Below the pieces are notes generated by a model that searched no databases, was not told the DNA's origin, and was given only the letters and a program-made list of their open reading frames with translations. A program made the position numbers and the translations under genes. Below are positions 36,604-44,407 of a stretch of 64,000 nucleotides of DNA, piece after piece (the first letter of the stretch is position 1; each line of letters starts with the position of its first letter). The DNA comes from Truepera radiovictrix DSM 17093 (lineage in GTDB: Bacteria > Deinococcota > Deinococci > Deinococcales > Trueperaceae): positions 1,059,001 to 1,123,000 of the forward strand of contig NC_014221.1 in NCBI RefSeq assembly GCF_000092425.1. Reading direction: 5' to 3'.

Positions 36604-37286
36604 ATGGCTCTCGACCTCGCTAATTATCAGGACAAAGTGGCTTCGGCAGTAAAGCGGTTCTGGCAAACCCGCATAAGCTCCGGTGACAATCGGGCTAGCG
36701 TTGTGCAAGGCAAGCACCTTGACGGCTTTTTCGACCTTATTACCGACCTCGCCACCGCGAACGGCCTACCCGCTAGCAGTGTTCGCTCAAAGGGCGACGT
36801 CGTTCTGCCAGGCTACTTCCGAGCCACGAAAACCTGGGACGTGATTGTCGTGCATAAGGAAAATCTGATCGCAGCTTTCGAGTTTAAGTCCCAAGTTGGC
36901 CCTTCTTTTGGTAACAATTTCAATAATCGCTTGGAAGAGGCGATAGGAAGCGCGACAGATCTATGGAGGCTTTCCGAGAGGGAGCTTTTGGCATGGTGCC
37001 ACGCCCGTTTCTAGGCTATTTGGTGCTACTGGAAGACTGCGAGGCGTCAACGAAGCCGGTGAAGGTGGACGAGCCGCACTTTTCCGTGTTTCCAGAGTTT
37101 AGGGGTGCGAGCTACCTCGAGCGCTACAGATTGTTGTGCGAAAAGCTGATGACGGAGCGAATTTATGATTCCGCGACACTGCTTTACTCAGAGCGTACCG
37201 CTGCCAGAGACGGTAGTTATGCCGAATACTACCTCCACGATTTCGTGAGTGGCTTTGCTAGTCACGCGGCAAAGGCTGCCACTTAG
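36604..37286 (+). pseudogene. XhoI/PaeR7I-type restriction endonuclease, frameshifted
   Basis: The first frame gives MALDLANYQDKVASAVKRFW, then VVQGKHLDGFFDLI, KTWDVIVVHKENLIAAFEFK (the Asp and Glu-x-Lys of a PD-(D/E)xK nuclease), SQVGPSFGNNFNNR and ATDLW. At about 36964-36968 one base is missing. The next frame carries on with EAFREGAFG, RPFLGYLVLLEDCEAS, EPHFSVFPEFRGASY and ERYRLLCEKLM, all like PaeR7I. Restoring one G would give about 227 residues, close to the family size. As read, the product stops at residue 136, having the catalytic core but not the C-terminal half. It shares the island's lower GC. Confidence 0.8.
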
Positions 37287-37429
37287 ATAGAGGTAGGTTT
37301 ATGGATCGCGGTCGTATGGGCAAGAACACGACTATAGAGTGTAATTGAGCGCACAAAAAACTAAACAACAGATCGCGGTAGTGCTCGGCTTGTTTAAAGG
37401 TCTTTGTCAACTTGGGTTAGCGCGTCTCT

Positions 37430-37858
37430 TTTACTCTTTCGTCGTTGTCTGCCGCTCTTCTTCGCGAGCAACACCACCTCGAGCGTCACCCCCCGCGTCG
37501 TCACCTCCGTCAGTTGCACATCCGACACGAGCTCCGACACGGGCGCTTTGACCTACTGCTTCTCAAGCTCCCCTCCTCGACCCGGTCGCTCACGGTCACC
37601 ACCAAACCCGAACCGCTTGGCAGGTCGGGGATCTTGAGCGCGTGCGAGCGCACCGCCGGGGTGCGGGTCGCCACGGAGAGTTTTCGAGCGCCGGGGAGCC
37701 CGGGCTGTATTCGGCGCGGATGACCGCTGAGCCCTGGTCGATGGCGAGGTGCGCGAGCGCTTGCAGGTCGCCCACCGTCGCGCTCCGCAGCCGGCAACGG
37801 GTTGCCGGAAGCTTCCCGTCGGCTCTTTTGTCAGCCGAAAGGCGTCTGTATGCTAGAT
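37430..37858 (-). pseudogene. Degenerate reading frame of unrecognised family next to relA
   Basis: On the minus strand, protein-like sequence continues through three frames. It runs GDLQALAHLAIDQGSAVIRA and YSPGSPALE, then after a missing A near 37683 continues LSVATRTPAVRSHALKIPDL and SGLVVTVSDRVEEG. A further shift near 37570 and an in-frame TAG are followed by VSELVSDVQLTEVTTRGVTL and EVVLLAKK. The strand and helix patterns look genuine, but I cannot name the family. The rest of the gap from 37287 to 37869 shows only low-GC DNA without a supported gene. Confidence 0.35.
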
Positions 37859-37869
37859 TAGAAAGTCTG

Positions 37870-40059
37870 ATGGACGCGCCGCAGAGCCTGCTCGACAAAA
37901 CCTCCTACCTGAGTGACGCCGCCAGGGCGCGCCTGTGCGAAGCCTACGCGCTCGCCGAGGCGGCGCACCGCGGTGTGACGCGCCGTTCGGGGGAGCCCTA
38001 CATCACCCACCCGGTCGCCGTCACCGAGCTTTTGGCCGAGATGCACCTCGACGTCGACGCTCTCATCGCGGGGCTGCTGCACGACACCGTCGAGGACACC
38101 GACGTGACCTTCGAGGAGATCGAGGCGCGTTTCGGCGCCCCCGTGCGCCGCATCGTCGAGGGTGAGACGAAGATCAGCAAGCTGAAAATCCGTCAGCTCG
38201 AGGCGGGGGCGGAGGAGGAGCAGGCCGAAAACCTCCGCCAGATGCTCCTGGCGATGGTCGGCGACGTGCGCATCATCCTCGTCAAACTCGCCGACCGGCT
38301 GCACAACATGCGCACGCTGCGGCACATGCCCCCCGAAAAGCAGCGCCGCATCGCCCGCGAGACCCTGGAGATCTTTGCGCCGCTCGCGCACCGCCTGGGG
38401 ATCAACCACATCAAGAGCGAGCTCGAAGAGCTGGGGTTTTTCTACCTCGAGCCTGAACGCTACCGCGCCCTGCAGCGGCAGGTGCGGATGCGCCGCGCCG
38501 AGCGCGAGGCGTACGTGCAGCGCTCGATCGCCCTTTTAGAGGAGCGGCTCGCCCAAGAGGGGCTCACCTTCGAGATCTCGGGGCGGAGCAAGGGGCTCTA
38601 CAGCGTCTACCGCAAGATGCAGCGCGACGCTAAAAACTTGGACCAGATCTTCGACCTCATGGCGATCCGTGCGATCCTCACCCCGACGGGGGGCGGGGAG
38701 AGCGTCGAGGATGAGGAAAAAGCGATCTGCTACCGCGCTCTGGGGATCATCCACTCGATCTGGACGCCGATCCCGGGCCGCTTTAAAGACTACGTGGCGG
38801 TGCCCAAACCGAACGGCTACCAGTCGCTGCACACGACCGTCATCGGCCTCCAGGGCCAGCCCATCGAGGTGCAGATCCGCACGCGCCGAATGCACGAGAT
38901 CGCCGAGTACGGGGTGGCGGCGCACTGGGCGTACAAGCAGGGTTTTGGCGACCCCTCGCAGCTCCAAGCACGCCTGACCTGGATGAAGCAGCTTCTAGAC
39001 GTCAACAACACCGCCGAGAGCGCGGGCGCCTTTATCGACACCGTCAAGAGCGACTTCCTCTCCGAGCGGGTGCTCGTCTTTACCCCGGCGGGCGACGTGG
39101 TCAACCTGCCTTTGGGCAGCACCCCCATCGACTTTGCCTATCACGTGCACACCGAGGTCGGGCACCGCTGCATCGGCGCGCGCGTAAACGGTGAGATCGT
39201 GCCGCTCTCCTACGCGCTGCAGACGGGCGACCGGGTCGAGATCCTCACAAACCGCGGCGCGCAGTATGGGCCGTCGCCCGACTGGTTGAGCATCGCGGTG
39301 ACGCGCGGGGCAAAGCAGAAGATCCGCCACTACTTCCGGCAGCAGGAGCGCGAAGGGGTCCTGGAGAGCGCGAAGCGCACGCTCGAGCGTGCCTTGCGCC
39401 GCAAAAACCTCTCGGTCGCGCACTACACCGGCAAAAAGCTCGAAGTCGCCGCCAAAAAGCTCCTAAACGCCGACTCGGTCGACGAACTCTACCTCGCGCT
39501 GCACGCCAAGCGCCTGACGACCAAGCAGATCCTCGCCGAGCTCGTGCCGAGCACCCCCAAGGGGCCCGACCCCAAAACGCCTCCGAAAGCGCGGCACGGT
39601 ACGGGGGGCATCTACGTCGACGGGCTCGACGCGCCCGCCAAGCTGGCGCAGTGCTGTAGCCCCGTGCGCGGCGACGACGTCGTCGGCTACGTCACGCGGG
39701 GGCGCGGCGTGACGGTGCACCGCTACAACTGCCCGAACGTCAAGCACCTGCTGCGCAAAGAGAGCGAACGCCTCGTCAACGTCACCTGGGACGCGCCGAG
39801 CGGCGAGGTCTACCCCGTGGACTTCGAGGTCATCGGGGTCGACCGCCCCGGGCTGCTGATGGACGTGCTCGACGTCATCGCCTCGATGAACAAGTCGGCC
39901 TCGCGGGTAACGGCCGACGTGCAAGACAGCACGAGCGCGCGCATCCACTTTCGCATCGACGTCAAGGATCAGAGCGAGGTCGACCGGGTCAAAGACACCG
40001 TGCTGCGCATCGCGGACGTGACCCGCATCTACCGCTCGAGGCCGGGGCTCAAGGTGTGA
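37870..40059 (+). CDS. relA: Bifunctional (p)ppGpp synthetase/hydrolase, RelA/SpoT family
   Basis: The 729-residue protein makes and may degrade the stringent-response alarmone. It contains the HD hydrolase domain (HPVAVTELLAEMHLD..LLHDTVEDT, residues about 45-80, HD intact), the synthetase domain (GRSKGLYSVYRKM, YQSLHTTVIG, EVQIRTRRMHEIAEYGVAAHW), a TGS domain (VFTPAGDVVNLPLGSTPIDFAYHVHTEVG), and a C-terminal zinc-finger-like CCSP region and ACT domain. Because both catalytic domains look intact it should be a Rel-type bifunctional enzyme. ATG 37870 is chosen over longer starts that have no similarity. TAGATT ten bases before the ATG may be its -10. Confidence 0.95.
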   Translation: MDAPQSLLDKTSYLSDAARARLCEAYALAEAAHRGVTRRSGEPYITHPVAVTELLAEMHLDVDALIAGLLHDTVEDTDVTFEEIEARFGAPVRRIVEGETKISKLKIRQLEAGAEEEQAENLRQMLLAMVGDVRIILVKLADRLHNMRTLRHMPPEKQRRIARETLEIFAPLAHRLGINHIKSELEELGFFYLEPERYRALQRQVRMRRAEREAYVQRSIALLEERLAQEGLTFEISGRSKGLYSVYRKMQRDAKNLDQIFDLMAIRAILTPTGGGESVEDEEKAICYRALGIIHSIWTPIPGRFKDYVAVPKPNGYQSLHTTVIGLQGQPIEVQIRTRRMHEIAEYGVAAHWAYKQGFGDPSQLQARLTWMKQLLDVNNTAESAGAFIDTVKSDFLSERVLVFTPAGDVVNLPLGSTPIDFAYHVHTEVGHRCIGARVNGEIVPLSYALQTGDRVEILTNRGAQYGPSPDWLSIAVTRGAKQKIRHYFRQQEREGVLESAKRTLERALRRKNLSVAHYTGKKLEVAAKKLLNADSVDELYLALHAKRLTTKQILAELVPSTPKGPDPKTPPKARHGTGGIYVDGLDAPAKLAQCCSPVRGDDVVGYVTRGRGVTVHRYNCPNVKHLLRKESERLVNVTWDAPSGEVYPVDFEVIGVDRPGLLMDVLDVIASMNKSASRVTADVQDSTSARIHFRIDVKDQSEVDRVKDTVLRIADVTRIYRSRPGLKV

Positions 40060-40069
40060 CGCGCAGGTT

Positions 40070-40099
40070 TTGACGCGGCGGCGGCGGCCGTGTTAGACT
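40070..40099 (+). promoter_or_regulatory. Promoter of the SRP RNA gene
   Basis: TTGACG at 40070-40075 and TAGACT at 40094-40099, 18 bases apart, form a good sigma-70-type promoter. It would start transcription at about 40106-40107, the 5' end of the SRP RNA. Confidence 0.6.
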
Positions 40100-40106
40100 C
40101 GCTCTT

Positions 40107-40206
40107 GTCCCGTCGGCTCAGCGCGGTGGCGACCCTCGAACCTGGTCAGGTCGAAAGAAGCAGCCATAAGGGGTGATCGTCAGGTGCCGCTGAATCCCGG
40201 CGGGGC
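40107..40206 (+). ncRNA. ffs: Signal recognition particle RNA, small bacterial (4.5S) type
   Basis: The apical hairpin is unmistakable: GGTCAGGTCGAAAGAAGCAGCC (split 40144-40165), with the AGG/AGCAG asymmetric loop bound by Ffh, capped here by a GAAA tetraloop instead of the common GGAA. The outer ends CCCGTCGG (40109-40116) and CCGGCGGG (about 40198-40205) pair to close the rod. Total length is about 100 bases, the short form without an Alu domain. It works with Ffh to direct membrane and secreted proteins to FtsY and SecYEG. It stands between relA and the ABC-SARP gene. Confidence 0.9.
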
Positions 40207-40212
40207 TTTTTT
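40196..40212 (+). terminator. Rho-independent end of the SRP RNA
   Basis: The GC-rich closing stem of the SRP RNA is followed at once by six T residues (40207-40212), so the RNA's own terminal helix can serve as terminator. Confidence 0.6.
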
Positions 40213-40340
40213 GTCACGCCTCGGCATCTCCCGTGAGCACGGTGCCGTGCGGGGCCGCGCCGGTTTTCAAACGACACACCTACGCGCTCAGCGCCGCTCT
40301 TACCTCTAGGTGCTACACTGCCGTTATCCGGGTCGAGGTG

Positions 40341-41600
40341 ATGAAGGCGCCTTACATAGCGCTCGAGGGTGTGAGCAAAGCTTACAAAACCCGCGAGGTG
40401 TTGACGTCTATCTGCCTCGAGGTCGACCGAGGCGACTTCGTCGCCATCGAGGGGGGACCCGAGTCGGGTAAGTCCACCCTGCTCAGCCTTATCGGCCTGC
40501 TCGACACGCCTAGCTCGGGGGCCTACCGCTTAGAGGGGCGCTCGGTCGCTGGGCTTTCCGATACCCAGCGTGCAAGGCTGCGCAACCGGACCTTCGGTTT
40601 CGTCTTTCAAACGCCGACGCTGCTGCCGCAGCTCAGCGCGTGGCAGAACGTCGCGAGGCCGCTGCTCTACGCCGGTGTCGCCCGACGCGAACGGCAAAGA
40701 CGCGCGCTGGAGCTTCTGGAAGCGCTGGACCTCGCCGACCGGGCGCACCTTCGGCCCGCCCACCTCTCCTTCGAGGCGCAGAGGCGCGTCGCGCTCGCCC
40801 GGGCGCTGGTCAACGACCCCCCCATCCTCTTGCTCGACGAGCCGACGAGCCGACTGACAGCAGCGCAGTGGGAGCCGCTGCTCAAGCTCGTCGAGGCGCG
40901 TCACAGAGCGGGCGCGACGGTGCTTCTGACCACGCGCGACCCCGCCGTCGCGGCGCGCTCGAGCACGCGGTACGTGCTCGATGGTGGTCGGCTCGAGCCG
41001 GTGGCGCCGGAGGGGACGGGCGGCACCGAAACGCCCAGCGAGGCGCTAAGGCTCTACGCCCTGGGGAGCCCGCAGGTCTTCTACCGGGGACGACTCTCCC
41101 TCGCGCCCCGCCAGCTCGACATCCTAGCGCTGCTAGCGGCCCACCCCGAAGGGCTGAGCGGCGAACGGCTCCTGCTCCTGACCTACGGCGACGCGGGGAA
41201 GATGGCGACGCTGAAGGCCTCGCTATCGCGGCTCCGCCAGAGCATCCCGATCACCAACCGCCCCTACCGCCTCGGGGTGGCCTGCTACGTCGACTTCACC
41301 GAGGTGACCGAGCTGGTGAAGCGGGGCGAGGTGGCCGCCGCCGTGCAGCGCTACCGGGGGGACTTGCTCCCCGCGTCGGACGCGCCGGGGGTGGTCGAAC
41401 TGCGCGAGACGCTGCTCGAGGCGCTGCGCCAGGCCGCGCTAGCGTCAGAGGATGCCGACGCGGTGTTCGCCCTCGCCGAAACCCAAGGCGACGACCTGGA
41501 GCTCTGGGAAGCTGCCCTTGATCTTCTACCGACCGATAACCCAAAGGTCGCGTTGGCTCAGGCGCATCTCAAGCGGGTTGAGAAGGCGTGGGAAGACTAG
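40341..41600 (+). CDS. Fusion of a LolD/MacB-type ABC ATPase domain with a SARP-like regulator
   Basis: Residues 1-220 of this 419-residue protein form an ABC nucleotide-binding domain: Walker A GGPESGKST (38-46), Q-loop Gln90, Walker B ILLLDEP (162-168). Three active-site elements are altered: the signature is LSFEA (142-146) rather than LSGGQ, the D-loop reads SRLT, and the H-loop His is Arg199 (TTRD). Residues about 235-315 look like an OmpR/SARP winged helix (LSLAPRQLDILALLAAHPEG, LKASLSRLRQSIPITNRPYRL), and 318-415 like a BTAD helical repeat (VDFTEVTELVKRGEVAAAVQ). This pairing of domains is unusual. It may be a nucleotide-sensing regulator derived from a transporter ATPase. ATG 40341 has a GAGG just upstream. 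A conventional exporter operon follows. Confidence 0.8.
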   Translation: MKAPYIALEGVSKAYKTREVLTSICLEVDRGDFVAIEGGPESGKSTLLSLIGLLDTPSSGAYRLEGRSVAGLSDTQRARLRNRTFGFVFQTPTLLPQLSAWQNVARPLLYAGVARRERQRRALELLEALDLADRAHLRPAHLSFEAQRRVALARALVNDPPILLLDEPTSRLTAAQWEPLLKLVEARHRAGATVLLTTRDPAVAARSSTRYVLDGGRLEPVAPEGTGGTETPSEALRLYALGSPQVFYRGRLSLAPRQLDILALLAAHPEGLSGERLLLLTYGDAGKMATLKASLSRLRQSIPITNRPYRLGVACYVDFTEVTELVKRGEVAAAVQRYRGDLLPASDAPGVVELRETLLEALRQAALASEDADAVFALAETQGDDLELWEAALDLLPTDNPKVALAQAHLKRVEKAWED

Positions 41601-41603
41601 GGT

Positions 41604-41627
41604 ACGGGAGACACGGTCGTCTCCCGT
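41604..41627 (+). terminator. Perfect hairpin after the ABC-SARP gene
   Basis: ACGGGAGAC (41604-41612) and GTCTCCCGT (41619-41627) form a nine-base perfect stem with a six-base loop, starting three bases after the stop. There is no proper T-run, so it may be an attenuator or RNA-stabilising end rather than a full terminator. Confidence 0.45.
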
Positions 41628-41645
41628 TCGCCAACGTGAGCGTGC

Positions 41646-41714
41646 GGCAACCGTAAAGCAACCTTCACGCGCGCGTGTGTAACGCCAGTTTTGCTGGGCA
41701 ACCTTTCGGCAACC
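41646..41714 (+). promoter_or_regulatory. Two pairs of heptamer direct repeats at 11-bp spacing, candidate SARP operator
   Basis: GGCAACC (41646), AGCAACC (41657), GGCAACC (41697) and GGCAACC (41708) are direct repeats. Within each pair the starts are exactly 11 bp apart, giving a seven-base unit plus four-base spacer. SARP-family activators are known to bind such heptamer repeats. They lie between the ABC-SARP gene and the ABC exporter operon. No clear -10 at the usual distance could be fixed. Confidence 0.55.
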
Positions 41715-41747
41715 CCCGCTGTGCTCGAGTAGCAGAGGGAGGTGCGC

Positions 41748-42602
41748 GTGGGGCTGCAAACGTCACTCGCCATTAGAGACCTTGGGTACCGCTACGGCCC
41801 TCGCTGGGCGCTCCGCGGTGTGAGCGCCGCGTTGCAACCTGGCATCACCGGCCTTTTGGGGCCCAACGGCGCGGGCAAGACCACGCTGATGCGGCTCTCG
41901 GTGGGGCTTCTCTCGCCCGACGAGGGAGGGGTCTCCTTGCTAGGTGGCGACCCCTACGAGCACCCTCACCTGCGCTCGCGCGTGGGCTACTTGCCGCAGC
42001 ACTTCAGCCCCCCCAGCTCGATGCGGGTGGGGGCGTACCTCGAGTGCCTCGCGCTGCTTTCAGGCCGGAGTGCGCGGGAGGCGCGTTCCGGCGTCGCCGA
42101 AGCGCTCGCTGCGGTCGGTCTGAGCGACCGCAGCCGCAGTACGCTCGGGTCCCTCTCCGGCGGGATGTTGCGGCGCGTGGGGGTCGCTCAAGCTATCGCC
42201 CACCGCCCGCAGCTTCTTATCGTCGATGAGCCGGCGGCTGGGCTCGACCCCGAAGAGCGCGCGCGCCTCTACCGCAGCTTGAGGGACGCGGCGGCGGAGC
42301 GGCCCGTGCTGGTGTCGTCTCACATGGTGGACGAGATCGAAAGAGAAGCCGACGCCGTGTGGTTTTTGCGCAGAGGTGAGCTCGTGTGGACGGGCCCCGT
42401 GGAGGAGGCTCTGGCGCAGATGGCTGGGCGGGTGAGGGAAGGGGAGCTGCCGCGGGGTGCGGCGCCAAGAGGCGTCGTCGTCGCCGAAAAGCGGACTGCG
42501 GGCGGCACCCATTGGCGCGTGATCGGCGAGGACGGCAGGCTAAAGGTTTGTCAGCCGACCTTGCTCGACGCCTACCTCGCGCACGTGGGTCAGGGTACTT
42601 GA
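41748..42602 (+). CDS. ABC transporter ATP-binding protein (CcmA/ABC-2 exporter type)
   Basis: The 284-residue protein has all canonical motifs: Walker A LLGPNGAGKTTLMRL near residue 37, Q-loop region VGYLPQHFSPPSSMRVGAYLECLALLSG, full signature LSGGMLRRVGVAQAI, Walker B LLIVDEPAAGLDPEER, and H-loop VLVSSHMVDEIE. The shape is that of ABC-2 exporter ATPases, like those for drugs, peptides or sodium. GTG 41748 is favoured over GTG 41742 by the GGGAGG placed five bases before it. Four bases separate it from the next gene. It is the catalytically normal counterpart of the altered ABC domain encoded upstream. Confidence 0.88.
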   Translation: MGLQTSLAIRDLGYRYGPRWALRGVSAALQPGITGLLGPNGAGKTTLMRLSVGLLSPDEGGVSLLGGDPYEHPHLRSRVGYLPQHFSPPSSMRVGAYLECLALLSGRSAREARSGVAEALAAVGLSDRSRSTLGSLSGGMLRRVGVAQAIAHRPQLLIVDEPAAGLDPEERARLYRSLRDAAAERPVLVSSHMVDEIEREADAVWFLRRGELVWTGPVEEALAQMAGRVREGELPRGAAPRGVVVAEKRTAGGTHWRVIGEDGRLKVCQPTLLDAYLAHVGQGT

Positions 42603-42608
42603 GCTGTG

Positions 42609-44390
42609 ATGAGGCCGCATTTTTTTAGGACGCTCTGGCTCGGTGCGAGGCTCGAGTGGCTGCGCCTGAGGGCAAACCCGGCGAGTTGGCCTCTCGCGGG
42701 GCTCCTCATCGCCGGGGGACTCATCGTCGGACGCCTGGACGCTGCCAGCTTTGGGCTGCACAGCCTGTTCGACACCTTGCAGCTCGCGATGTTTTTAACG
42801 GTCGTTTCGGCCTTCTGGGGGTGGCAGGCGACCGCAGCGGCGGTTCATCCGCGGGCGAGGGAAGTTTTAGCTGCAAGAGCCGTCGACGAGTGGACCCTGC
42901 AGGGGGCTCGGGTCGCCGTGACGGGGCTCTACGGTGGCCTGATCACCTTCCTCGCCTTTCTGGCTCTGGCCGTGCCGCGCTACTACCTCCTAGCGCCCTG
43001 GTGGGTGGGGCTGCGTTGGCTCCCCGTGATCGTTCTCGCCCACACGCTGGCGGCGTCCCTAGGAGGGCTAGCTGCTCTCCTTTCTGTACGTAGACCGGGT
43101 CTCGGCGTGCCCCTCACCCTAGGGCTGTGGGGTGCCTGGGTGGGGCTCGCGCCGGTGTTCGGCCCGCTGTGGCCCGACCTCTTCTTGCGGGTGCTGCGTT
43201 GGAACGACGTGCTGCAAGACGCGGCCATCGAGCCCTTGCGTTGGCCCTTGCTCGTCAGCTTTGCCTTGGCAACCCTGGTTACGCTTACCCTCGGCACCTC
43301 GCTGCTATGGGGGCTCGAGCGCCGACGTTTGGCCGTGACGAAACCTCCCGCCATGCGCTCGGCAGCGCTTCTGGGGGTGGTGCTGGCCTTGGGGGTGGGC
43401 CTGCTGGGTTTGGGGAGCGCCTGGGCCGCTAGGGAACGGGCGCTCACGCTCGCAGCGCCCCGCCAGGGCAGCGCCGCGCGTAGCCTCTTTTGGAACCCGG
43501 CGCGCTTGACGCTCTCGGTAGAGCGTGAAGCCAACCGTGAAAAGCTTCGTGGACCCGCTCGGCCGACCGCCGTCGCCCCCCGCGACTTCATGACCTTCGC
43601 CCCCTATATCGGTCGGCACGGCGTCGTCTTGCCGATAGGCCGCGTTGAAGCGGGTCGTTACGACTTCACCGTATATCCTTCGTCCGGCTGGGAGCTTTAC
43701 GGGTGCTCCCGGGTGGCTCCAAACGGCGAGGGGGTGCGGTGTGCGGGGGCAGACGCCGAGGCGGACTGGTTGCTGATCTTGCCGGAAGGCGCGCTCGAGA
43801 CGGCGGACCGGGCGATGCGCGCGCTCGACCCGACGCTTTACGAGGCGAAAGCCCTCTACGACGCCTCGGTGCGCGCTGCGCTCGCCAAGCTGGAGCGACC
43901 TGTTCCGGAGATCCTACCGTTTGGTGGCAGTGGGTCGCTGTGGTTGGGCGAGAAGACCCTTGCGGGCGCGACGGTGTTCGGCGAGCGCGCGCTGATGCGG
44001 CGCCAAGCGGTGCATGAGGCGGCGGTCACCGTAGCGGCGAACCTGCTCGGCGTGAGGAAGCCCAACGAGGCGCTCTATTCGGCGCAGAGCCCGTTGGAAC
44101 CCAATGTGCCGCTCGCGCTCGTGGCAGTTCTCGACCGGCTGCTCTTGGAGGGCGCCGACCTCGAGCCGGCAGAAGCCGCGGTTCGCGGCGGGGAGGAGGT
44201 GGCCCTAGCTGACCGGCGCTATCCCCTCTACCCCTTTGACGACGGTAGGCGCCCGGAGTACAACACGTGGTGGCTCTCAACCCACGACCGCCTTGCGCAG
44301 GGTGTGCCCGAGGGGGAGCTGTGGGCCGCCCTTCGCAACGTTACAGATTGGAACGGCGTCGAGTCGTGGAACGACCTCCTGCGCCGCTAA
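42609..44390 (+). CDS. Membrane protein, probable ABC-2-type permease with a large extracytoplasmic domain
   Basis: The 593-residue protein has about seven hydrophobic helices in its first 275 residues (for example PLAGLLIAGGLIVG, LAMFLTVVSAFWGW, VTGLYGGLITFLAFLALAV, LLVSFALATLVTLTLGTSLL, LLGVVLALGVGLLGLG), then roughly 310 soluble residues predicted outside. Within that part, HEAAV in RRQAVHEAAVTVAANLLG resembles a metallopeptidase HExxH missing its second His, as if derived from the M1-like domain found on some ABC permeases; this is weak. Start ATG 42609 (GTG 42606 also possible). It is co-transcribed with the ATPase and the next membrane gene. Confidence 0.65.
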   Translation: MRPHFFRTLWLGARLEWLRLRANPASWPLAGLLIAGGLIVGRLDAASFGLHSLFDTLQLAMFLTVVSAFWGWQATAAAVHPRAREVLAARAVDEWTLQGARVAVTGLYGGLITFLAFLALAVPRYYLLAPWWVGLRWLPVIVLAHTLAASLGGLAALLSVRRPGLGVPLTLGLWGAWVGLAPVFGPLWPDLFLRVLRWNDVLQDAAIEPLRWPLLVSFALATLVTLTLGTSLLWGLERRRLAVTKPPAMRSAALLGVVLALGVGLLGLGSAWAARERALTLAAPRQGSAARSLFWNPARLTLSVEREANREKLRGPARPTAVAPRDFMTFAPYIGRHGVVLPIGRVEAGRYDFTVYPSSGWELYGCSRVAPNGEGVRCAGADAEADWLLILPEGALETADRAMRALDPTLYEAKALYDASVRAALAKLERPVPEILPFGGSGSLWLGEKTLAGATVFGERALMRRQAVHEAAVTVAANLLGVRKPNEALYSAQSPLEPNVPLALVAVLDRLLLEGADLEPAEAAVRGGEEVALADRRYPLYPFDDGRRPEYNTWWLSTHDRLAQGVPEGELWAALRNVTDWNGVESWNDLLRR

Positions 44391-44407
44391 AGCTTACGCG
44401 CGCTCGG

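Noticed and set aside
37345-37723. Several short plus-strand frames between the nuclease remnant and relA
   Set aside because: They are Ser/Arg/Pro-rich and antisense to the better-looking degenerate minus-strand frame.
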